Source: Methylotenera sp. (GTDB taxonomy: Bacteria > Pseudomonadota > Gammaproteobacteria > Burkholderiales > Methylophilaceae). From it: DNA of 64,000 nt. The position numbers and the translations under genes were made by a program. Of the stretch, positions 19,464 to 29,680 are shown piece after piece (positions within the stretch are counted from its first letter, which is position 1; every line of letters starts with the position of its first letter). The stretch spans positions 125,194-189,193 of the forward strand of contig JAHRYP010000001.1 of the NCBI GenBank assembly GCA_020622105.1, written 5' to 3'. The notes under the pieces were generated by a model. It saw only the letters and a program-made list of their open reading frames with translations, was not told the origin of the DNA and ran no database searches.

Positions 19464-20084
19464 ATGAATCGCCAGCAATATTTAAGCTCACTATTTGTTC
19501 TCGTAACCATATTTTTTATATGGTCTGCTATACATCCACATGATTACTTCACGTGGTTTCTTGAAGTTTTTCCAGTGTTGATTGCTATACCTTTGTTAGT
19601 AATGACCTACAGTAAATTTCCGCTGACAAATCTGGTGTATGGCTTGATTGCTGCACATATGCTGATTTTGCTGGTGGGTGGTCATTACACTTACGCCGAA
19701 ATGCCGTTGTTCAGCTGGCTACGCGATTATTACAGTTGGGATAGAAATTATTACGACCGCCTCGGCCATGTGGCGCAAGGGTTTGTTCCGGCGATGATTG
19801 CCCGTGAAATTCTATTGCGCACTTCGCCGCTAAGGTCTGGTAAGTGGCTGTTTTTTATTGTTGTGTGCATATGTCTGGCCATAAGTGCGTTTTACGAGTT
19901 TATAGAATGGTGGGTAGCGCTAGCTTCCGGTAGCGATGCGGTTGCCTTTCTTGCAACTCAGGGCGATGTCTGGGATACCCAATGGGATATGTTTCTGGCA
20001 TTTTTGGGCGCCGTTTCCTCACAGCTATTATTAACTAAAATGCATATGCGTCAGATGAGACAAATGCATGTTTACATTGATTAG
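19464..20084 (+). CDS. DUF2238 (YjdF-like) membrane protein
   Basis: A 206-residue polytopic inner-membrane protein with about six hydrophobic segments. The segment YSWDRNYYDRLGHVAQGFVPAMIAREILLRTS and the later FYEFIEWWVALASGSDAVAFLATQGDVWDTQWDMFLAFLGA are the conserved acidic/aromatic stretches of the DUF2238/YjdF family, whose function is unknown. It lies between dapB and carA. Its last codons overlap the -35 box of the carA promoter. Confidence 0.85.
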   Translation: MNRQQYLSSLFVLVTIFFIWSAIHPHDYFTWFLEVFPVLIAIPLLVMTYSKFPLTNLVYGLIAAHMLILLVGGHYTYAEMPLFSWLRDYYSWDRNYYDRLGHVAQGFVPAMIAREILLRTSPLRSGKWLFFIVVCICLAISAFYEFIEWWVALASGSDAVAFLATQGDVWDTQWDMFLAFLGAVSSQLLLTKMHMRQMRQMHVYID

Positions 20085-20105
20085 TCGGTTTTTTTTCGCT
20101 ATAAT
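20077..20105 (+). promoter_or_regulatory. Sigma-70 promoter of carA
   Basis: TTGATT at 20077-20082, a 17-nt spacer and a perfect TATAAT at 20100-20105. The -35 overlaps the stop codon of the DUF2238 gene. Predicted transcription start is about 20112, giving a leader of about 110 nt before carA. Confidence 0.75.
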
Positions 20106-20117
20106 TCGTTAATTCTG

Positions 20118-20150
20118 AAACGGGAAGAGTAAACCTACTCCTCCCGTTTT
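20118..20150 (+). promoter_or_regulatory. Leader hairpin with T-run upstream of carA
   Basis: AAACGGGAAGAGTA-AACC-TACTCCTCCCGTTTT forms a 14-bp stem with one mismatch, followed by a short T-run. It begins only a few nucleotides after the predicted carA transcription start. It could terminate read-through from the upstream gene or attenuate carAB. The 3' arm sequence ACTCCT is complementary to the carA Shine-Dalgarno AGGAGT at 20212-20217, so two exclusive structures are possible. Confidence 0.6.
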
Positions 20151-20221
20151 GCATATCTGCCATCTGTTCATGATGGACAAAGACTATACAATTTTTAATG
20201 CTGTAAAAACAAGGAGTTACT

Positions 20222-21367
20222 GTGTCACAAAACCTGCCCGCCATACTAGTACTTGCAGATGGAACCGTGTTTCGTGGCATGTCAATTGGAGCGTCAGGCC
20301 ACGCAGTGGCCGAGGTTGTATTCAACACTTCGATGACTGGCTACCAAGAGATCCTCACCGATCCGTCATACACCAAACAAATCGTTACCTTAACTTATCC
20401 GCACATCGGCAATTACGGTGTCAATGCTGAAGACGTAGAGTCTGGCAAGGTTTATGCAAGCGGTTTGATCATTCGCGATTTACCGCTTATCCACAGTAAT
20501 TTCAGAAGCACGCAATCTTTATCTGAGTATCTGGTTGCCAATAATGTAGTGGCTATTTCTGATATCGATACGCGTAAGCTGACACGTATCTTGCGTGAAA
20601 AAGGCGCTCAAGCCGGTGCGATCATTGCGGGTGAGACTGATGACGCCAAAGCGATCACTCTGGCTAACAGCCTGATTGCCGATTTCCCGGGAATGGCAGG
20701 TTTGGACTTGGCTAAGGTAGTGAGTTGCGAAAAATCATATCAGTTCACTGAAGGTGAGTGGGTGCTGGGTAAAGGCTACACCAAGGCTCCGGAACAAAAA
20801 TTCCATGTGGTGGCTTTTGACTACGGCGTTAAGCGCAATATCTTGCGTATGCTGGTTTCACGCGGCTGCAAAGTGACGGTGCTGCCAGCGCAAGCGACAG
20901 CTGAAGAAGCGCTCGCGCTGAATCCTGATGGCGTATTCCTGTCAAATGGCCCAGGCGACCCTGAGCCATGTGATTATGCAATTAAAGCGATTAAAACCAT
21001 TGTAGATAAAGGTGTACCTACTTTTGGTATCTGCCTGGGTCACCAGTTGCTGGCTTTGGCCAGTGGCGCAAAAACCGTAAAAATGAAATTTGGTCACCAC
21101 GGTGCAAATCACCCGGTGCAGGATGTTGAAACCAAGCGCGTCTATATTACGAGCCAGAACCATGGTTTTGCTGCCGATGCGGCAAGCTTGCCTGCCAATA
21201 TCAAGATCACGCATGTTTCATTATTTGATGGCAGCCTGCAAGGCATTGCGCGTACTGACAAACCTGCGTTCAGTTTTCAGGGGCATCCGGAGGCAAGTCC
21301 AGGCCCAACCGAAATGAGTTATTTGTTTGATCGCTTCATTAGCATGATGCAGGCCAAACAACATTAG
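20222..21367 (+). CDS. carA: Carbamoyl-phosphate synthase small subunit
   Basis: Glutaminase subunit supplying ammonia to CarB for arginine and pyrimidine synthesis. It has 381 residues. The N-terminal CarA-specific domain contains [35 protein letters not shown]; the class I glutamine amidotransferase domain has [17 protein letters not shown], the nucleophile in [16 protein letters not shown] and the histidine in [13 protein letters not shown]. The start is GTG 20222 with AAGGAG 5-6 nt upstream. Its stop codon lies inside the left arm of an inserted repeat element that separates it from carB. Confidence 0.97.
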   Translation: MSQNLPAILVLADGTVFRGMSIGASGHAVAEVVFNTSMTGYQEILTDPSYTKQIVTLTYPHIGNYGVNAEDVESGKVYASGLIIRDLPLIHSNFRSTQSLSEYLVANNVVAISDIDTRKLTRILREKGAQAGAIIAGETDDAKAITLANSLIADFPGMAGLDLAKVVSCEKSYQFTEGEWVLGKGYTKAPEQKFHVVAFDYGVKRNILRMLVSRGCKVTVLPAQATAEEALALNPDGVFLSNGPGDPEPCDYAIKAIKTIVDKGVPTFGICLGHQLLALASGAKTVKMKFGHHGANHPVQDVETKRVYITSQNHGFAADAASLPANIKITHVSLFDGSLQGIARTDKPAFSFQGHPEASPGPTEMSYLFDRFISMMQAKQH

Positions 21368-21526
21368 CCGCGGATGTACGCGGATAAGCGCAGATGGTTA
21401 TTCGTGTAAAAGTGGTGGTATTTTTGGTTTTAAGGTAATTAGGCAAATAAATTAAGGAAATTAAGCAAATAAATGATACAAAGTTGAACGAATTATCTGT
21501 GTTCATCTGTGTTTATCTGCGGCTAA
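21364..21526. repeat. MITE-like element with 32-bp terminal inverted repeats
   Basis: The left end TTAGCCGCGGATGTACGCGG... (21364-21395) is the imperfect inverted copy of the right end ...TTTATCTGCGGCTAA (21495-21526). The AT-rich core contains a short near-repeat (AATTAGGCAAATAAAT and AATTAAGCAAATAAAT). There is no ORF. The carA stop codon is inside the left arm, and the carB ATG is 7 nt after the right arm. The arms resemble a dispersed repeat I recall from many environmental proteobacteria; copy number here is unknown. Confidence 0.7.
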
Positions 21527-21532
21527 ATAACT

Positions 21533-24500
21533 ATGGCAAAACGTACAGACATTAAAAGTATTCTAATTATCGGCGCAGGCCCTATCGTGATCGGTCAGGC
21601 CTGTGAGTTTGACTATTCCGGTGCGCAAGCCTGTAAAGCGCTGCGTGAAGAGGGTTATCGCGTTATTCTTGTGAATTCAAATCCGGCTACGATCATGACT
21701 GATCCGGAAATGGCTGATGCAACCTACATTGAGCCTGTGACTTGGCAAGTAGTCGAAAAAATTATCGAAAAAGAGCGCCCGGATGCGCTGTTGCCAACCA
21801 TGGGTGGCCAGACCGCTTTGAATTGTGCGCTGGATCTGGACAAACACGGCGTGCTCGCAAAATTCAACGTAGAGTTGATCGGCGCTTCAAAAGAGGCAAT
21901 TGACAAAGCTGAAGATCGCCAGAAATTTAAAGATGCAATGACCAAAATCGGTTTGGGCTCCGCCCGTTCCGCTGTTGCGCATAGCATGGAAGAAGCATTG
22001 CAGGTGCAGGCTACTATTGGCTATCCGGCGATTATTCGCCCGTCATTCACGATGGGCGGCAGCGGTGGCGGTATTGCTTATAACCGTGAAGAATTCATCG
22101 CCATCTGCGAGCGCGGTTTGGATGCCTCACCAACCAATGAGTTACTGATTGAAGAATCGCTGCTTGGCTGGAAAGAGTACGAGATGGAAGTTGTGCGTGA
22201 CTCTGCCGACAACTGCATCATCATCTGTTCAATCGAAAATCTGGATCCTATGGGTGTGCATACTGGTGACTCGATCACGGTTGCGCCTGCACAAACGTTG
22301 ACGGATAAAGAATATCAGATCATGCGTAACGCCAGCCTGGCTGTGCTTCGCGAGATTGGTGTTGATACTGGTGGTTCAAACGTGCAGTTTGCGATTAATC
22401 CTGACGATGGCCGCATGATCGTTATCGAGATGAACCCGCGTGTATCACGCTCATCTGCACTGGCTTCCAAAGCAACTGGCTTCCCAATTGCCAAAGTGGC
22501 TGCAAAACTGGCGGTTGGTTTTACGCTGGATGAGCTACGTAATGAAATTACCGGCGGTGCAACGCCTGCGTCTTTCGAGCCTAGTATCGATTACGTTGTG
22601 ACTAAAGTGCCGCGTTTTGCATTTGAGAAATTTCCGCAGGCAGATAGCCGACTGACAACACAGATGAAATCTGTAGGCGAGGTGATGGCCATTGGCCGCA
22701 CTTTCCAGGAATCATTCCAGAAAGCCATGCGTGGTTTGGAAGTTGGTGTCGATGGTCTGGATGAAAAAACCACAGACATGGACACGATTACTAAAGAAAT
22801 CGGTGTGCCTGGCCCTGAGCGTATCTGGTATGTGGGTGATGCATTCCGTATGGGCTTAAGTGTTGAGGATGTCTTCAATATTTCAAAAATCGACAGATGG
22901 TTTCTCACGCAGCTGAAAGATATTATCGATCGCGAACAGGCGCTGAAAGGCAGAAATCTTGCCGATCTGGATAAAGCTGCTTTGCTGCAACTGAAACGCC
23001 GTGGCTTCTCTGATCGTAGGCTGGCTAAACTGATGAATACTGACCAGCATGCGGTGCGTGCTTACCGTCAGGCTTTGAATGTGCGCCCTGTATACAAGCG
23101 TGTGGATACCTGTGCTGCCGAGTTTTCAACCAATACGGCTTACATGTACTCAACGTACGAAGAAGAGTGTGCGAAGCGCAGCCTACCAATAATAAAAAAT
23201 TATGGTGCTGGGCGGTGGTCCGAACTGTCGGAAGGTATTGAGTTCGATTATTGCTGTGTGCATGCGGCTTTTGCTATGCGTGAAGACACGAAACTATCAT
23301 GGTTAATCGTAACCTGAAACGGTTTCACTGATTACGACACTCAGATCGACTGTATTTTGAGCCAGTAACATTGGAAGATGTGCTCGAAATCGTAGCGCTG
23401 GAAAAACCGGTTGGTGTGATCGTTCAATACGGCGGCCAAACACCATTGAAACTGGCGCGTGAACTGGAAAAAGCCGGCGTGCCTATTATCGGTACTACAC
23501 CGGATGCGATTGACATGGCTGAAGACCGTGAGCGCTTCCAGAAAATGCTGCATGAATTAGGCCTGAAACAGCCACCTAACCGTACCGCACGTACCGAACA
23601 AGAAGCCTTGCGCTTGGCCGGTGAAATTGGCTACCCGTTAGTGGTGCGTCCTTCTTATGTTTTAGGCGGCCGTGCGATGGAAATCGTGCAGGAGCAAAGC
23701 CAGCTCGAGCGCTACATGCGTGAAGCGGTTAAAGTTTCAAACGAGTCACCGGTATTACTGGATCGTTTTCTCAATGATGCGCTTGAAGTGGATGTGGATG
23801 CATTGTCTGATGGCGTGGAAGTCATCATCGGCGGTATTATGGAACACGTTGAACAGGCGGGTGTACACTCAGGTGACTCAGCATGTTCATTGCCACCTTA
23901 CAGTTTGTCAGCTAAATTGCAGGATGAATTGCGTGTGCAAACCAAACAGATGGCAAAAGCTTTAGGCGTGGTTGGTTTAATGAACGTGCAGTTCGCGATT
24001 CAGGGTGAGACTGTTTATGTGCTCGAAGTGAATCCACGTGCTTCACGTACGGTGCCGTTTGTTTCTAAAGCTTGCGGTTTGCAGCTGGCTAAAGTTGCAG
24101 CGCGCTGCATGGTAGGGCAGTCACTTGCGTCACAGAATGTGACGCGTGAAATTGTGCCGCCGTTCTACTCAGTAAAAGAAGCAGTGTTCCCGTTCATCAA
24201 GTTTCCGGGTGTAGATACGATTCTTGGCCCAGAGATGAAGTCTACCGGTGAAGTGATGGGGGTAGGCAGAACGTTTGCCGAGGCATTCCTGAAGTCACAG
24301 TTGGGTGCTTCAACCAAGCTGCCTGAAGGTGGCCGTGCATTTATCAGCGTACGGAAAGAAGATTACGTTAAAGTGGTTGAGATTGCGCAGCAGCTGGATC
24401 GACTTGGTTTTGAGCTGGTTGCTACCAAAGGTACCGCAGCAGCTTTAACTGCAAGCGGCCTGCAAGTGCAGGCGGTGAACAAGGTGGCTGAAGGTCGTCC

Positions 24501-24726
24501 GCATATTGTTGATATGATCAAAAACGGTGATATCAGCTTTATTGTGAATGTGACTGAAGATAAACGTGCGGTTGCGGACTCATACGAGATTCGTCGCAGT
24601 GCATTGCAGAATAAAGTGACTTACTACACAACGCTGGCTGGCGCTAAAGCAGCATGTATCGGTATGGCGCACATGCAAGAAATTCAGGTAGAGTCATTAC
24701 AGAACTTGCATAAACAACTAAGCTAA
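21533..24726 (+). pseudogene. carB: Carbamoyl-phosphate synthase large subunit, disrupted by an indel patch
   Basis: Two ORFs (21533-23317, 23371-24726) are the two halves of CarB, about 1,070 residues if whole. The first has the carboxy-phosphate ATP-grasp domain ([20 protein letters not shown]) and oligomerisation region; the second the carbamate ATP-grasp domain ([14 protein letters not shown]) and C-terminal MGS-like allosteric domain. Between about 23170 and 23345 the expected sequence survives in short pieces in changing frames: [63 protein letters not shown]. All flanking sequence is intact, so a sequence error is likelier than loss of an essential gene. Confidence 0.9.
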
Positions 24727-24772
24727 AATAAACTTAGCTTAATTCCAAAAAACTAATTTTTACTTTTGAAAG

Positions 24773-24803
24773 CCACGCTCATGTGAGTGTGGTTTATTTT
24801 TTA
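24773..24803 (+). terminator. Rho-independent terminator after carB
   Basis: CCACGCTC-ATGT-GAGTGTGG (8-bp stem with one G-T pair) followed by TTTATTTTTTA, 46 nt after the carB stop and just before the greA Shine-Dalgarno region. Confidence 0.8.
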
Positions 24804-24817
24804 TACGAGGTAGTAGC

Positions 24818-25300
24818 ATGGCATTGAGTCAATTTCCAGTCACAGTTCGTGGTGCAGAGTTACTTAAAGAAGAATTGCAGCGTTTGCGTGGCGTAGATAG
24901 ACCTAATATCATTCAGGCAATCGCTGAAGCGCGTGCGCAGGGCGACTTGTCTGAAAATGCAGAATATGAAGCAGCAAAAGAGCGCCAAAGCTTTATTGAA
25001 GGCCGTATCGCTGAGTTGGAAGCCAAGTTGTCAAATTTACAAGTAATTGATCCAAAAACATTGAATGCTGAGGGACGCATTGTATTCGGCTCAACTGTGA
25101 ATATTGAAGACCTTGATTCTGGTGATAATAAAACTTATCAAATCGTGGGTGAAGATGAGGCCGATATCAAGAATGGTAAAATTTCAGTGAGCTCACCGAT
25201 TGCGCGCGGTTTGATTGGCAAATCTGTAGGTGATGTTGCGGAGATTACAGCGCCCGGCGGCCTTAAAGAGTATGAAGTGCTGGATGTGTTGTACATTTAA
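24818..25300 (+). CDS. greA: Transcription elongation factor GreA
   Basis: Rescues backtracked RNA polymerase by stimulating transcript cleavage. It has 160 residues, the usual length. The N-terminal antiparallel coiled coil contains [51 protein letters not shown] with the acidic tip (DLSENAEY); the C-terminal FKBP-like domain includes [27 protein letters not shown]. It starts at ATG 24818 after GAGG. carAB-greA is a conserved order in many proteobacteria. Confidence 0.97.
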   Translation: MALSQFPVTVRGAELLKEELQRLRGVDRPNIIQAIAEARAQGDLSENAEYEAAKERQSFIEGRIAELEAKLSNLQVIDPKTLNAEGRIVFGSTVNIEDLDSGDNKTYQIVGEDEADIKNGKISVSSPIARGLIGKSVGDVAEITAPGGLKEYEVLDVLYI

Positions 25301-25315
25301 TAGGAATTATTAAAT

Positions 25316-25753
25316 ATGGCTTACAGACTATCATTAATCATTATTACATTATGGGCTGGTGCGCTGTGGACTACCGGCATCAGTGCCTATGTATTATTTG
25401 ATAGTTTGCAAGATAAACAGCTTGCCGGCATGCTTGCAGGCAAGCTGTTTACTGTAGTGAGCTATATCGGTATGGTGAGTGCGTTCTACCTGCTTATTCA
25501 GCGTTTGGTACAAGATGGAACGGCTGCATTAAAACAGGCGTTTTTCTGGGCCGTATTTTTAATGCTGCTGTTGATACTGGCTGGTCATTTTGGCATACAG
25601 CCGATACTGGCAGGCCTCAAAGCACAGGCCTTACCAGCGGATGTGATGCAGAGCGTTTTTGCCGACCGTTTTAGAACCTGGCATGGCGTTGCAAGCGTGG
25701 CATATCTGCTTGAATGCCTGCTTGCTTTAGTGATGGTAGTTAAATCAAGGTAA
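25316..25753 (+). CDS. DUF4149 membrane protein
   Basis: A 145-residue inner-membrane protein with four hydrophobic segments. The N-terminal LWAGALWTTGISAYVLFDSL and the later FADRFRTWHGVASVAYLLECLLALVMVV match the DUF4149 family, whose members are regularly found after greA in betaproteobacteria and have no known function. It begins 15 nt after greA, so the two are probably co-transcribed. Confidence 0.85.
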   Translation: MAYRLSLIIITLWAGALWTTGISAYVLFDSLQDKQLAGMLAGKLFTVVSYIGMVSAFYLLIQRLVQDGTAALKQAFFWAVFLMLLLILAGHFGIQPILAGLKAQALPADVMQSVFADRFRTWHGVASVAYLLECLLALVMVVKSR

Positions 25754-25788
25754 CTGAAATAGTTTTTGTGCTGAACTATTACAGTTTT
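25754..25788. terminator. Terminator between convergent DUF4149 gene and yhbY
   Basis: CTGAAATAGTT-N9-AACTATTACAG forms an 11-bp stem with one A-A mismatch, followed on the plus strand by TTTT. The 3' arm overlaps the yhbY stop codon. Confidence 0.5.
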
Positions 25789-26087
25789 GGAATATTGATT
25801 TTCGCACTTTCTTTTACAGTGCTGCTAGGGCGGTAAAATACTAATTGTTTGCCGATATGATGAACTGCAATTGCGCTGGTTTGTTTGCAAATTTCATCAA
25901 ATACAGCTTTACGCGCATTGCGGTCATCACCGGCCACTTGTACTTTAATCAGTTCATGTGCGTTTAAATTGAGCTCAATTTCTTTAATTACATTTTCAGT
26001 GAGTCCGTTATTGCCTATCATGACAACAGGATTCAAGGCATGAGCCAAGCCACGTAAGTGTGCGATTTGTTTGGTGCTTAATTTCAT
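25779..26087 (-). CDS. yhbY: CRM-domain ribosome-assembly RNA-binding protein YhbY
   Basis: A 102-residue CRS1-YhbY domain protein that binds pre-50S particles. The conserved pattern is KQIAHLRGLAHALNPVVMIGNNGLTENVIKEIELNLNAHELIKVQV, containing the GNNG loop of the CRM fold, followed by an IVQHIGK-like segment here written AVHHIGKQLVFYRPS. It is divergent from rlmE across an 81-nt gap, a common pairing that links two factors acting on 23S rRNA or large-subunit assembly. Confidence 0.93.
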   Translation of the reverse strand: MKLSTKQIAHLRGLAHALNPVVMIGNNGLTENVIKEIELNLNAHELIKVQVAGDDRNARKAVFDEICKQTSAIAVHHIGKQLVFYRPSSTVKESAKINIPKL

Positions 26088-26168
26088 TATTTTCTAACCG
26101 TATTTTATAGTCCTACATTTTAACATGATATTAGTCAGCGCCTAAGCAGGCAAGAAGTAAACATAAAT

Positions 26169-26789
26169 ATGAAACCAACTCGAACCAGTAAAGCCTGGAT
26201 GATGGAGCACCTTAATGATCCTTACGTGAAGTTAGCGCAAAAGGAAGGTTATCGCGCACGCGCTGCCTATAAACTCATGGAGATTGATGATAAGGATAAG
26301 CTTATCAAGCCCGGCATGACGATTGTTGATCTGGGTTCCGCCCCAGGTAGCTGGTCACAGGTGGCGGTGCAGCGTCTTAAAGGTCACGGTAAAGTAATTG
26401 CGCTGGACATTCTTGATATGCAGCCGATAGGCGGTGTTACTTTTATACAGGGCGACTTTCGTGAAGAGTCAGTGTTAAGAGTGCTGGAAGAAAAAATAAA
26501 TAATACACCGGTTGACCTTGTAATTGCCGATATGGCCCCCAATATCAGTGGAGTTAAAGATGTGGATCAGGCAGGCGCTGCCTATTTAACCGAGCTGGCC
26601 TTGGATTTTAGTAAGGATTGGTTGAAACCTGGCGGCAATTTTCTGGTCAAGGTATTTATAGGTGCTGGATTTGAAGAAATTCTGCAGAATATGCGCCAGA
26701 TGTTTGATAAGGTTGTTACACGCAAGCCCAAGGCTTCGCGTGATAGAAGTAGCGAAGTTTATTTGCTGGGATTGGGTCGCAAACCTTAA
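26169..26789 (+). CDS. rlmE: 23S rRNA (uridine-2552 2'-O)-methyltransferase
   Basis: Methylates U2552 in the peptidyl-transferase A loop. It has 206 residues. The SAM-binding site is IVDLGSAPGSWSQVA near residue 53; the K-D-K-E catalytic set is represented by the early RARAAYKLMEID lysine, ADMAPNISG aspartate near residue 119 and FLVKVF lysine near residue 160. The order rlmE-ftsH-folP-glmM seen here is widely conserved in proteobacteria. Confidence 0.97.
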   Translation: MKPTRTSKAWMMEHLNDPYVKLAQKEGYRARAAYKLMEIDDKDKLIKPGMTIVDLGSAPGSWSQVAVQRLKGHGKVIALDILDMQPIGGVTFIQGDFREESVLRVLEEKINNTPVDLVIADMAPNISGVKDVDQAGAAYLTELALDFSKDWLKPGGNFLVKVFIGAGFEEILQNMRQMFDKVVTRKPKASRDRSSEVYLLGLGRKP

Positions 26790-26848
26790 ATTTTGGTATA
26801 AGCTACTAATAAATCACAAGGTTTGTTGTTGATATAAGGAATTGAATT

Positions 26849-28747
26849 TTGAACAACGTGTTTAAGAATGTTGCCATCTGGTTGGCGATTGCTATGGTGC
26901 TAATGGCCATTTTTAATTTGTCCGGCGTTAAAAATAGCGCAGACAGCCAGATTGTTTACTCCCAATTTATTCAGGACGTAAAAGACGGTCGCGTTGCCAA
27001 AGTGCAGATCGACGGACGCGTGCTGCGTGTTACCGGTCAAGACGGCAAGAAATTCAATACTTATGCACCAACAGACCCTTGGTTGGTTTCCGATTTACTT
27101 AAATATAACGTCACCGTCGAGTCTAAGCCTGAAGAAGAGCAGTCTTTACTCATGAGCATGTTCGTTTCATGGTTCCCGATGATTTTGCTGATCGGTGTAT
27201 GGATATTCTTCATGCGCCAGATGCAGGGTGGCGGCAAGGGCGGTGGGCCATTCTCATTCGGTAAGAGCAAAGCACGTCAGCTTGATGAAGCGAACAATCC
27301 AACTACATTTGCCGATGTCGCCGGTTGTGATGAGGCTAAAGAAGAAGTTTTTGAATTGGTTGAGTTTTTGCGTGATCCGACAAAATTCCAGAAGTTGGGT
27401 GGACGTATTCCACGTGGCGTATTGATGGTCGGCCCTCCAGGTACAGGTAAAACCTTGCTGGCGCGCGCAATTGCCGGTGAAGCAAAAGTACCGTTCTTTA
27501 CCATTTCAGGTTCAGACTTCGTAGAAATGTTCGTCGGTGTTGGTGCATCACGCGTACGTGATATGTTTGAAACTGCCAAAAAGAACTCACCTTGCATTAT
27601 CTTTATTGATGAAATTGATGCAGTAGGCCGTAGCCGTGGCGCAGGTACTGGCGGTGGTAACGATGAACGTGAACAGACACTGAACCAGCTGCTGGTTGAG
27701 ATGGATGGTTTTGAGGCTAATTCAGGTGTAATTGTAATTGCTGCGACAAACCGTGCTGATGTGTTGGATAAAGCGTTGCTACGCCCAGGTCGTTTCGACC
27801 GTCAGGTCATGGTTGGCTTGCCAGACATTAAAGGTCGCGAACAGATTCTATTGGTACACATGCGCAAAGTGCCTATCGACCCTGATGTCAAGGCAGATAT
27901 CCTTGCACGCGGTACGCCTGGCTTCAGCGGCGCTGATCTTGCTAATCTGGTGAATGAAGCTGCCTTATTTGCGGCGCGTCGCAATAAACGCACTGTGGAT
28001 ATGCAGGATTTTGAAGACGCGAAAGATAAAATCTTCATGGGTCCGGAGCGTAAGTCTATGGTGATGCGTGAAGACGAGCGCCGTAATACTGCCTATCATG
28101 AATCAGGCCACGCGCTGGTTGCTGCGCTGTTACCAAAAGCTGACCCCGTGCATAAAGTTACTATTATGCCGCGCGGATGGGCTTTGGGTCTGACATGGCA
28201 GTTACCGGAATTTGACCGCATCAGTAATTACAAAGACAAGATGCTTGAAGAGATTTCTATTCTATTCGGCGGCCGTATCGCGGAAGAAGTATTCATGAAC
28301 CAGATGTCTACCGGTGCATCCAATGACTTTGAGCGCGCGACCAAGCTGGCACGTGACATGGTAACGCGCTATGGCATGAGTGATGCATTAGGTACAATGG
28401 TTTATGCAGGCAGCGAGCAGGATTCGTTCTTTGGCAGCATGAGCTCTAAAACAATTTCTGAGGCGACTCAGCAAAAAGTGGATGCCGAGATTCGCCGCAT
28501 TCTGGATGAGCAATATGCGTTAGCGCGTAAACTGATTGAGGAAAATCGCGATAAGATAGAAGCGATGGTTGCGGCTTTGCTTGAGTTTGAAACGATTGAT
28601 GCGGATCAGATTGGCGATATTATGGCAGGCTTACCGGTACGTCAGCCAAAACCAACACAAAGCAAGATAACGCCTGCAGCAGGTGGATCCTCTACGCCTG
28701 GACCTACGGCGACGCCAGCGCCACAGCCGAGTGCTAAAACTGAATAG
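26849..28747 (+). CDS. ftsH: ATP-dependent zinc metalloprotease FtsH
   Basis: Membrane-bound hexameric protease that degrades membrane and regulatory proteins, in E. coli including LpxC. It has 632 residues: two N-terminal transmembrane helices (about 7-23 and 98-117) around a periplasmic domain, the AAA domain with Walker [19 protein letters not shown], Walker [18 protein letters not shown] and SRH region [20 protein letters not shown], and the zinc site HESGH with a downstream acidic ligand in [15 protein letters not shown]. The start is TTG 26849, supported by AAGGA 8 nt upstream. The C-terminus ends in a Pro/Thr/Ala-rich tail. Confidence 0.97.
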   Translation: MNNVFKNVAIWLAIAMVLMAIFNLSGVKNSADSQIVYSQFIQDVKDGRVAKVQIDGRVLRVTGQDGKKFNTYAPTDPWLVSDLLKYNVTVESKPEEEQSLLMSMFVSWFPMILLIGVWIFFMRQMQGGGKGGGPFSFGKSKARQLDEANNPTTFADVAGCDEAKEEVFELVEFLRDPTKFQKLGGRIPRGVLMVGPPGTGKTLLARAIAGEAKVPFFTISGSDFVEMFVGVGASRVRDMFETAKKNSPCIIFIDEIDAVGRSRGAGTGGGNDEREQTLNQLLVEMDGFEANSGVIVIAATNRADVLDKALLRPGRFDRQVMVGLPDIKGREQILLVHMRKVPIDPDVKADILARGTPGFSGADLANLVNEAALFAARRNKRTVDMQDFEDAKDKIFMGPERKSMVMREDERRNTAYHESGHALVAALLPKADPVHKVTIMPRGWALGLTWQLPEFDRISNYKDKMLEEISILFGGRIAEEVFMNQMSTGASNDFERATKLARDMVTRYGMSDALGTMVYAGSEQDSFFGSMSSKTISEATQQKVDAEIRRILDEQYALARKLIEENRDKIEAMVAALLEFETIDADQIGDIMAGLPVRQPKPTQSKITPAAGGSSTPGPTATPAPQPSAKTE

Positions 28748-28780
28748 TTTTAAAGGTTTAATTTATCACTGATGTAAGTT

Positions 28781-28807
28781 AAAAGGGCTAGGTAACTAGC
28801 CCTTTTT
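28781..28807. terminator. Bidirectional Rho-independent terminator after ftsH
   Basis: AAAAGGGCTAG-GTAA-CTAGCCCTTTT is a perfect 11-bp stem with an A-run before and a T-run after. It separates ftsH from folP. Confidence 0.85.
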
Positions 28808-28824
28808 ATTGAGTATAATTAAGT

Positions 28825-29658
28825 ATGAATACCAATACGCAATTTCTTTGTGGCAGATTTCAGCTTGATTTGACTCGACCCCATGTCATGGGTATCGTCA
28901 ACGTCACGCCTGATTCATTTTCTGATGGCGGAAAATATTCTTCAGTCGAACGGGCTGTTGAGCATGCTTTACAGTTAATCGCCGAAGGTGCGGATATTCT
29001 GGACATCGGTGGTGAATCTACCCGTCCGGGTGCAGCCCCCGTAGGTTTGGATGAAGAGCTTAGGCGCGTGATACCGGTGATTGAGGCCTTGAGCAAAGTA
29101 ACAACAGTACCGCTTTCTATTGATACTTATAAACCTGAAGTCATGCGCGCTGCAATTCAGGCGGGTGCAGACATTGTGAATGATATATGTGCGTTAAGGG
29201 AAGAAGGTGCGCTTGAAATTGTTGCCAATAGCAATGCTGGCGTCTGTCTGATGCACATGCAGGGCATTCCGCAGACCATGCAGATTAATCCGCAATATAC
29301 CGATGTAGTTAGTGAAGTAAAACAGTTTTTAGCTGACAGGGTAGAGGCATGTCTGACACATGGTATTGCCAGTGAGCGCATCACGCTTGATCCCGGTTTC
29401 GGGTTTGGTAAAACCACTGCGCATAATGTTGCATTGATTCAGCATCTGGATAGTTTTGTAGAGTTAGGGTTTCCGCTTCTGGTGGGGCTTTCACGTAAAT
29501 CGGTACTGGGCAGGATTGCCGGTGGAGATGAGCAGCAGCGTTTGCATGCTGGGTTGGCTGCTTCTGTAATATCCGTGATGAAGGGTGCGAAAATTGTGCG
29601 GGTGCATGACGTTAAGGCGACGGTGGATGCGCTTAAGGTGGTTGCAGCTGTAATGTAG
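28825..29658 (+). CDS. folP: Dihydropteroate synthase
   Basis: Condenses p-aminobenzoate with dihydropterin pyrophosphate in folate synthesis. It is a 277-residue TIM barrel with HVMGIVNVTPDSFSDGGKY near residue 20, DILDIGGESTRPGAAP near residue 57, ADIVNDICALREE near residue 113, LDPGFGFGKT near residue 188, VGLSRKS near residue 213 and the final VRVHDVKAT. It starts at ATG 28825, close behind the ftsH terminator. The usual downstream partner glmM follows after a 283-nt gap occupied by a structured repeat. Confidence 0.97.
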   Translation: MNTNTQFLCGRFQLDLTRPHVMGIVNVTPDSFSDGGKYSSVERAVEHALQLIAEGADILDIGGESTRPGAAPVGLDEELRRVIPVIEALSKVTTVPLSIDTYKPEVMRAAIQAGADIVNDICALREEGALEIVANSNAGVCLMHMQGIPQTMQINPQYTDVVSEVKQFLADRVEACLTHGIASERITLDPGFGFGKTTAHNVALIQHLDSFVELGFPLLVGLSRKSVLGRIAGGDEQQRLHAGLAASVISVMKGAKIVRVHDVKATVDALKVVAAVM

Positions 29659-29680
29659 CATAGGTGTTAACGAGTTGATT

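Noticed and set aside
23160-23345. Programmed frameshifting in carB
   Set aside because: Seven separate phase changes with no slippery heptamers cannot be a programmed event; CarB is made from a single frame elsewhere.
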